The notes under the pieces were generated by a model, which was not told the origin of the DNA, did not search any database, and was given only the letters and a program-made list of their open reading frames with translations. DNA of 9,232 nucleotides from a bacterium (GTDB lineage Bacteria > Pseudomonadota > Alphaproteobacteria > Caulobacterales > Hyphomonadaceae). A program made the translations under genes and the position numbers. The stretch is from NCBI GenBank assembly GCA_030824255.1, contig JAVBYB010000540.1, positions 1-9,232 on the forward strand. The letters run 5' to 3'. Positions 5,790-9,232 of the stretch are shown here, piece after piece. Each line of letters opens with the position of its first letter. Within the stretch, counting starts at the first letter, position 1.

Positions 5790-6953
5790 CGGTTCAGGAA
5801 TCGGCGAGGGCTCTTCGAGCGCTTTCCGCCGCCATTCCGAAGGGGAAACGCCTGCCTCCTCCTTGAATGCGCGATTGAACGGGCCGAGCGAGGCGAAGCC
5901 GATGTCGTAGGCGATGGTGGAGATCGAGACGCGCGACTCTCCGGGGTCGGACAGGCGGGTCTTGGCGGCCGTGATCCGGTGGGCGTTCACATAGGACGGG
6001 AAGTTCCGGTAGCCGAGGCAGTCATTGATGAGCCGGCGCAGCTGCGTCTCGGGGATGCCAGCGCGCAGGGCGAGGCTGGCGATGGTAAGGCCTTCCTCCT
6101 TCCAGACCTGATCGCGCGACATCAGGGCTTCGAGGCGTTCGAGGTCGGCCTTGGCGGCGCGGTCGAGGGACGGGGCGGCGGGTTGGCTGTCGTGACCATT
6201 CGCCTTGCCGTTGGCTTGCGCCACGGGTTGAGGCGCAGGGCTGTCGGGTTGTCCGGTAGCGATGCGAGGCTCGGCCGGGGCGTCTTCCGTGCCGAACATC
6301 TCCCCACGCGGATCAAGGAAAACAGCGGCGCCCGCGAAGACAACCGCCGCGAACACGGCGGCGTTGAACATCGGATACCATTCGGGCGTGGCGCCGAACA
6401 TTTCCAGGATATCGAAGCCGTTCAGCGACAGGATGTAGAGGGCGACCGCCACCATGAACGGCCCGCGCAGGCGGCGGCGGGATTCAACAAGGTCGTCCTG
6501 CCAGCTGCGAATGACGATCACGATTGCGGAAATGGCCAGCACGGCCTGCAGCGCCGTGGTGATGGTCCACATGATCGGCATGAAAGGCTTCAGTTGCAGC
6601 ACGTTGATGATGCCGCACAGACCCATCGCCAGGGGCGCAAGAAAATAGACCGGCCGAATACGGTCGACGTCGTTAAACAACGTCATCACCATCAGCCAGA
6701 ACCAGCCAACCGACATCATGGCAAGGATGCCGACCAGCACGGACAGTTCCGGCGGGATCAGCCGCACCTGGTCGTTCCAGAGCTTGATGGCGAAAAGGGC
6801 GGAGCAGAAGAAGAACGCAAAGCCGGTCCAGCGCGCGGCCGGTCGCGGCGCGCGCAGCATGGCGGCCGACATCGTCAGCAGCATGCCTGCGCATATCCCC
6901 AGCAGGAGCTGGGAGATATCGCCGGACATTCCGCTTGCCTGGCTGCCGGTCAT
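5784..6953 (-). CDS. Membrane-anchored AraC family regulator (7TM plus HTH)
   Basis: A 389-residue transcription regulator with an integral-membrane sensor half. About seven hydrophobic helices are readable (roughly 13-33, 44-60, 69-93, 100-120, 127-148, 163-182, 194-213). A polar Pro/Ala/Gln-rich linker follows (217-265). The C-terminal AraC/XylS DNA-binding domain spans about 280-378: the first helix-turn-helix is in LTIASLALRAGIPETQLRRL, and the second contains ISTIAYDIGFASLGPFNRAF with the family ending AGVSPSEWRR. This differs from soluble sugar- or siderophore-binding AraC proteins; the signal is probably membrane-derived or a small hydrophobic molecule, which is inference. ATG 6953 has GGGGG 8 nt upstream; ATG 6929 is a possible alternative. 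The downstream UrcA gene is a plausible target. Confidence 0.9.
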   Translation of the reverse strand: MTGSQASGMSGDISQLLLGICAGMLLTMSAAMLRAPRPAARWTGFAFFFCSALFAIKLWNDQVRLIPPELSVLVGILAMMSVGWFWLMVMTLFNDVDRIRPVYFLAPLAMGLCGIINVLQLKPFMPIMWTITTALQAVLAISAIVIVIRSWQDDLVESRRRLRGPFMVAVALYILSLNGFDILEMFGATPEWYPMFNAAVFAAVVFAGAAVFLDPRGEMFGTEDAPAEPRIATGQPDSPAPQPVAQANGKANGHDSQPAAPSLDRAAKADLERLEALMSRDQVWKEEGLTIASLALRAGIPETQLRRLINDCLGYRNFPSYVNAHRITAAKTRLSDPGESRVSISTIAYDIGFASLGPFNRAFKEEAGVSPSEWRRKALEEPSPIPEPV

Positions 6954-7023
6954 TGGTATGGCCCCCGAACTCGAAAGCTCGCGATCAGATCCGTCATTAC
7001 GAGATCAAGATGCACAGGCGGTC

Positions 7024-7037
7024 CGTCAAGGTTGACG
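7024..7037. promoter_or_regulatory. Perfect 6-2-6 inverted repeat upstream of the AraC-type gene
   Basis: CGTCAA-GG-TTGACG lies 71-84 bp before the AraC-type start codon, between it and the end of the XRE gene. On the - strand its right half gives TTGACG, a good -35 hexamer, but a matching -10 is poor. It may be an operator overlapping a promoter, perhaps autoregulatory. The rest of the 115-bp gap shows nothing further. Confidence 0.35.
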
Positions 7038-7068
7038 CTTGGGGGAAGCTCGCAAGAAATATTGGCGA

Positions 7069-7329
7069 CTATTCGGCAGCCACAGCCTGTCCGCCATCTT
7101 CGTCATCGTCGGAGGCTGCCGCTTCGTCCGGGTCCCAGACGAGAATGTCGCCTGGCTGGCAGTTCAGTTCGCGACAGAGGGCCTCCAGCGTGGAGAAGCG
7201 GATAGCCTTGGCCTTGCCGGTTTTCAGGATCGACAGGTTGGCAAGCGTAATGCCGACGCGATCACCCAGCTCGGTGAGCGACATGCGCCGGTCCAGAAGG
7301 ACCCTGTCGAGAGTGACCCGGATCGCCAT
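7069..7329 (-). CDS. YozG-like XRE family helix-turn-helix regulator
   Basis: A small 86-residue DNA-binding protein of the Cro/CI type, YozG/HTH_26 group. The helix-turn-helix covers about residues 17-40 (SLTELGDRVGITLANLSILK), followed by the group signature KTGKAKAIRFSTLEALCREL and CQPGDIL (57-63). A strongly acidic tail (66-79, with DDDED) is an extension beyond the core. AAGGA lies 13 nt from the ATG, a long spacing, but the protein start matches the family (MAIRVTLDRVLL). It sits 143 bp downstream of the DUF2975 gene on the same strand. This is the usual pairing (as with yoaS/yozG in Bacillus), in which the regulator probably controls the cassette. Confidence 0.9.
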   Translation of the reverse strand: MAIRVTLDRVLLDRRMSLTELGDRVGITLANLSILKTGKAKAIRFSTLEALCRELNCQPGDILVWDPDEAAASDDDEDGGQAVAAE

Positions 7330-7472
7330 CGGCGCCGCTGTCGTCCTTTATTCGTGCCGGCGGACCATCCATCGGCGTCTCGTCGGTGCGTTGGGGCCGC
7401 GCCATGCCCTTAACCAAGTCCGGGCCGTACTTCACGACCCTTGCAATCACCGAACCATCACAAGATGGGGGG
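7330..7472 (-). other. Intergenic gap in the XRE/DUF2975 cassette
   Basis: Contains no convincing gene. A GTG-initiated frame beginning at 7450 runs into the XRE gene in another frame and has no family resemblance. No terminator or clear promoter was found; the spacing is wide for a pair that is often closely packed. Confidence 0.4.
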
Positions 7473-8018
7473 TCAGATCGTCATCTTCTGCTCTTCGCGC
7501 ATTGCCGCCCCCTCACGGAAGACCTGCGCGAGAACAAGAAGGGTGAGAACGGCGAACCAGACCGGCCAGTTGATCCGTGGGATCAGGAAGGGCGGGTTCT
7601 CACCTGCCAGGCCGAGCGCCGCCAGCAACATGCTGGCGATCGTGGTCACGAACATGCTGGCCGCTTCCATGATGGCCAGAACGATGCCGATCGCTGCAAA
7701 ACGCTTTGCATTTTCAGGCACGAAGGGGTCGCGCACCACCAGGGTCTCGAAGACGCCGCGCAGGTAGGCGCAGACGATCATGGCGCCGACACACAGGATC
7801 GAGCCATTGAGGCTCCAGACCACCAGATCACGGGGAGTCGAGACCACAATCCGCTCGAAAAGGGGGAAGAGCAGGTCGCCGGTCACGAGGTAGTAGATCG
7901 AGAAAGCGGCGATGATCCAGATGAAGCCCAGCAGCGCGCACGCCACCACCCAGGCGACGTCCACAGCCAGTTTTAGAAATGACGAGATCGACCCGCGGCC
8001 GGTCGCGCGCATCAACAT
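7473..8018 (-). CDS. DUF2975 family four-helix membrane protein
   Basis: A 181-residue inner-membrane protein of the DUF2975 (YoaS-like) family, molecular role unknown. Four hydrophobic segments are visible (about 20-43, 68-86, 108-135, 150-165). The family landmarks are DPFVPENAKRFAAIG (97-111) between helices two and three, and an ending AQVFREGAAMREEQKMTI that matches the usual vFrrG...E...T pattern. A GGAG lies 11 nt before ATG 8018, and a second ATG two codons on (8012) is equally usable. Genes of this family generally sit beside a YozG-type regulator, as here, which suggests a two-gene regulatory module. Its promoter must lie in the structured region 8019-8271. Confidence 0.88.
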   Translation of the reverse strand: MLMRATGRGSISSFLKLAVDVAWVVACALLGFIWIIAAFSIYYLVTGDLLFPLFERIVVSTPRDLVVWSLNGSILCVGAMIVCAYLRGVFETLVVRDPFVPENAKRFAAIGIVLAIMEAASMFVTTIASMLLAALGLAGENPPFLIPRINWPVWFAVLTLLVLAQVFREGAAMREEQKMTI

Positions 8019-8046
8019 GAATAACCGGGCTCCGATCAGACCCCAC

Positions 8047-8064
8047 GCCGCTGGGTAAAGCGGC
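8047..8064. repeat. Hairpin GCCGCT/AGCGGC
   Basis: A 6-bp perfect stem, GCCGCT (8047-8052) with AGCGGC (8059-8064), around a 6-nt loop. It is 29 bp upstream of the DUF2975 start, within its probable leader. On the + strand it is followed by TTCTTG, too weak a run to call a terminator. Confidence 0.4.
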
Positions 8065-8072
8065 TTCTTGCA

Positions 8073-8105
8073 TGACCAACCCTGAACTTGCCCAAGAGTT
8101 GGTCA
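8073..8105. repeat. Nested hairpin TGACCAAC/GTTGGTCA
   Basis: Outer arms TGACCAAC (8073-8080) and GTTGGTCA (8098-8105) pair perfectly. Inside, CTTG (8087-8090) pairs with CAAG (8093-8096) over a CC turn. It could be a transcribed RNA stem or a divergent operator between the DUF2975 and rdgB genes. Confidence 0.5.
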
Positions 8106-8128
8106 ACCCAACAGTCGCGCCCCACGCT

Positions 8129-8188
8129 GGCTTGTATGGCCGTGGCTTGCTTAGCCTTGGCTTGCCAGGCTCTAGCTTGCCATATCCC
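8129..8188. repeat. 15-bp tandem repeat, four degenerate units
   Basis: Units start at 8129, 8144, 8159 and 8174, exactly 15 bp apart, each opening with GGCTTG (AGCTTG in the last). The consensus is roughly GGCTTGCCWGGCCNT. A weaker match may precede at 8114. Because the period is a multiple of three, both strands read as five-residue repeats in open frames, but neither translation resembles a known protein. Most likely an intergenic minisatellite between divergent genes. Confidence 0.65.
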
Positions 8189-8201
8189 ACCTTCTCTGGC
8201 G

Positions 8202-8245
8202 GGATGGATTCGGACCATATCGAAAAACGATATGGATGTCCATCC
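8202..8245. repeat. Long imperfect hairpin just upstream of rdgB
   Basis: CCATATCG (8215-8222) and CGATATGG (8228-8235) form a perfect 8-bp stem over AAAAA. Outside it, GGATGGA (8202-8208) pairs with TCCATCC (8239-8245), separated by a 6-by-3 internal loop. It ends 26 bp before rdgB ATG 8272. It could be a 5' leader structure or a regulator site. The alternative rdgB start ATG 8236 lies within it. Confidence 0.55.
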
Positions 8246-8271
8246 GAGAGGCTGAAAGAGCGCAGTTTGTC

Positions 8272-8901
8272 ATGATTATCACCCGAAAACTGGCGCCTGG
8301 CCGCCTGGTGGCCGCAACACACAACCCCGGAAAGGTCGTGGAGCTGCGGGAGCTTCTGTCCGATATCGGGTTTACGGCGGTCTCCGCTGGCGAGCTTGGC
8401 CTGCCCGAGCCGGACGAGACGGCTGACACCTTCACGGGAAATGCCGAGCTCAAGGCGCTGGCGGCGGCAACCGCGTCCGGCGAGCCATCGCTGGCGGATG
8501 ATTCCGGGCTGAGCTGTGACGGGTTGGCCGGGGCGCCGGGGATTTATTCGGCACGCTGGGCCGGGCCGGAGAAGGATTTCCGCGCCGCGATGCAAAAGGT
8601 TGAGGACGGACTCAAGGCGGAGACTTCGGAAGATGGCGAGGTCGACCGGCGGGCGAGTTTCGTCTGCGTGCTGTCGCTGGCTTGGCCCGATGGGCATGTG
8701 GTGAGTTTCGAAGGGATCGTGCGCGGCCAGCTGGTGTTTCCGCCGCACGGGGACAGGGGCTTCGGCTACGATCCGATCTTTGTGCCGGAAGGCGAGACCG
8801 AAACGTTCGGCGAGATGGATCCGGCGAAGAAACATGCGATGAGTCACCGCGCCATCGCATTTGCAAAGCTGAAGGCGTTCCTCGCGGGTCAGGTGGGCTA
8901 G
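8272..8901 (+). CDS. rdgB: XTP/dITP pyrophosphatase (RdgB/HAM1 family)
   Basis: A 209-residue cytoplasmic housecleaning enzyme that hydrolyses dITP, ITP and XTP to monophosphates, keeping deaminated purines out of nucleic acids. Motifs in order: ATHNPGK (15-21) for nucleotide binding, LADDSGLSCDGL (74-85) with the acidic catalytic pair, GIYSARWAG (90-98), GFGYDPIF (163-170) and MSHRAIAF (190-197) near the C-terminus. ATG 8272 gives the family's usual N-terminus (RKLAPGRLVAATHN). The in-frame ATG 8236 adds twelve residues, lacks a ribosome site and lies in a hairpin, so it is disfavoured. AAAGAG at 8255-8260 is a weak, distant ribosome site. The ATG overlaps the stop of a small upstream frame (8072-8275). 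rph, its common neighbour, lies about 7.8 kb away in this window. Confidence 0.95.
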   Translation: MIITRKLAPGRLVAATHNPGKVVELRELLSDIGFTAVSAGELGLPEPDETADTFTGNAELKALAAATASGEPSLADDSGLSCDGLAGAPGIYSARWAGPEKDFRAAMQKVEDGLKAETSEDGEVDRRASFVCVLSLAWPDGHVVSFEGIVRGQLVFPPHGDRGFGYDPIFVPEGETETFGEMDPAKKHAMSHRAIAFAKLKAFLAGQVG

Positions 8902-8920
8902 GCCGGCGGGCGTCAGGGCG

Positions 8921-8944
8921 GCGGCGTGTTAACAACACAGCCGC
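8921..8944 (+). terminator. Candidate terminator hairpin after rdgB
   Basis: GCGGCGTGTT (8921-8930) pairs with AACAC and GCCGC (8934-8938, 8940-8944) with one bulged A and a 3-nt AAC loop, 19 bp after the rdgB stop. No T-run follows, so intrinsic termination is uncertain. The rest of 8902-9017 holds no gene and no clear promoter. Confidence 0.45.
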
Positions 8945-9006
8945 GTGCTGCCGCCATGTTCCGGGTTCACAGGCGGGCGAGGATCGTTACAGTCCGCCAC
9001 GGGCAA

Positions 9007-9013
9007 GGGGAGG
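9007..9013 (+). promoter_or_regulatory. Ribosome binding site of the response regulator
   Basis: GGGGAGG lies 4 nt before ATG 9018 (GGAG core 5 nt away) and supports this start. Confidence 0.75.
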
Positions 9014-9017
9014 CTGC

Positions 9018-9232
9018 ATGTCGAAACTCGCGACCGTCCTGATTGTCGACGACAATCCGCGATGCCTCGAATTCATGACGCTGGCTTTCTCCGCCCATGG
9101 CGGGGTGAACGTCGCCAGCGAGATGAAACCCATCACTGCGCTTGAACGTATCCGCTCCGAGCGTCCGGATCTCGTCGTGCTTGATATCAAGATGCCGGAG
9201 CTCGACGGCTTTACACTTCTTTCAACGCTGCG
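9018..9232 (+). CDS. Response regulator receiver domain protein (partial, runs off 3' edge)
   Basis: The first 71 residues of a CheY-like receiver domain, the phosphorylation-controlled half of a two-component system. The acidic pair Asp11-Asp12 in VLIVDDNP and the phospho-acceptor Asp56 in LVVLDIKMP (52-60) are present, as is the following ELDGF turn. The conserved Thr/Ser and Lys of the later strands lie beyond the window. A strong GGGGAGG ribosome site supports ATG 9018. No output domain can be seen, so it could be a stand-alone receiver or the front of a larger regulator. The hairpin at 8921-8944 suggests it is transcribed separately from rdgB. Confidence 0.9.
   Translation, partial: MSKLATVLIVDDNPRCLEFMTLAFSAHGGVNVASEMKPITALERIRSERPDLVVLDIKMPELDGFTLLSTL

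Noticed and set aside
5751..7205. 484-codon + strand frame opposite the AraC gene
   Set aside because: Its translation is Gly/Arg/His-rich without domains, and it lies opposite a well-supported regulator.
7262..7450. 62-codon GTG-initiated - strand frame before the XRE gene
   Set aside because: It mostly overlaps the XRE gene in another frame and shows no ribosome site or motif.
8036..8218. 60-codon - strand frame with pentapeptide repeats (Ala-x-Gln-Ala type)
   Set aside because: The repeats follow from the 15-bp DNA repeat; there is no ribosome site and no family resemblance, so the DNA repeat is reported instead.
8186..8230. tRNA T-arm-like string on the - strand (TGGTCCGAATCC)
   Set aside because: The loop is not canonical, the stem has a mismatch, and no anticodon or D-arm could be placed around it.
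8236..8271. Longer rdgB start at ATG 8236
   Set aside because: No ribosome site, it lies in a hairpin arm, and the added residues are not typical of the family.
7828..8847. 339-codon - strand frame spanning the intergenic region and rdgB
   Set aside because: It overlaps the DUF2975 gene in another frame and rdgB on the opposite strand, with no recognisable motif.

Overview
The window is high-GC, densely coded DNA of an alphaproteobacterium. A UrcA-family secreted protein, an rph/rdgB pair of alphaproteobacterial type, a TonB receptor followed by piuC, and a YozG/DUF2975 regulator-membrane protein cassette together suggest a Caulobacterales, Hyphomonadaceae or sphingomonad-like lineage. No marker here fixes the genus. 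No rRNA, tRNA, CRISPR, transposase or phage gene was seen.

Layout. (1) 1-2016, + strand: the 3' end of rph (RNase PH), then a class A serine beta-lactamase with a twin-arginine-like lipoprotein leader, then a Nudix hydrolase. The three are packed like an operon: an 11-bp gap, then a 1-bp stop/start overlap. (2) 2017-5122, + strand: an iron-uptake unit. An upstream region holds a perfect TTGCGA-N5-TCGCAA palindrome, followed by a Fiu-like TonB-dependent siderophore receptor and a PiuC/YbiX Fe(II)/2-oxoglutarate dioxygenase. (3) 5123-6953, - strand: a convergent intergenic region with two hairpins, a UrcA-family periplasmic protein, and upstream of it an AraC-type regulator fused to a seven-helix membrane domain. 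(4) 7069-8018, - strand: a small YozG-like XRE regulator and a four-helix DUF2975 membrane protein. (5) 8019-8271: a 253-bp intergenic region with three hairpin-forming inverted repeats and a 15-bp tandem repeat (four units). (6) 8272-8901, + strand: rdgB (XTP/dITP pyrophosphatase). (7) 9018 to the end, + strand: the start of a CheY-type response regulator.

How it fits together. rph and rdgB are neighbours in many Proteobacteria. Here about 7.8 kb of accessory functions lies between them: antibiotic hydrolysis, siderophore uptake and membrane-linked regulation. The receptor and dioxygenase form a recognisable iron-acquisition pair (compare fiu-ybiX and piuA-piuC). The AraC/UrcA and XRE/DUF2975 blocks look like separate small regulatory modules whose signals are unknown. 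No clearly new multi-gene system is evident. The least explained parts are the structured, repeat-bearing region before rdgB, the membrane-anchored AraC regulator with its UrcA neighbour, and the lipoprotein-type beta-lactamase riding behind a housekeeping RNase gene.
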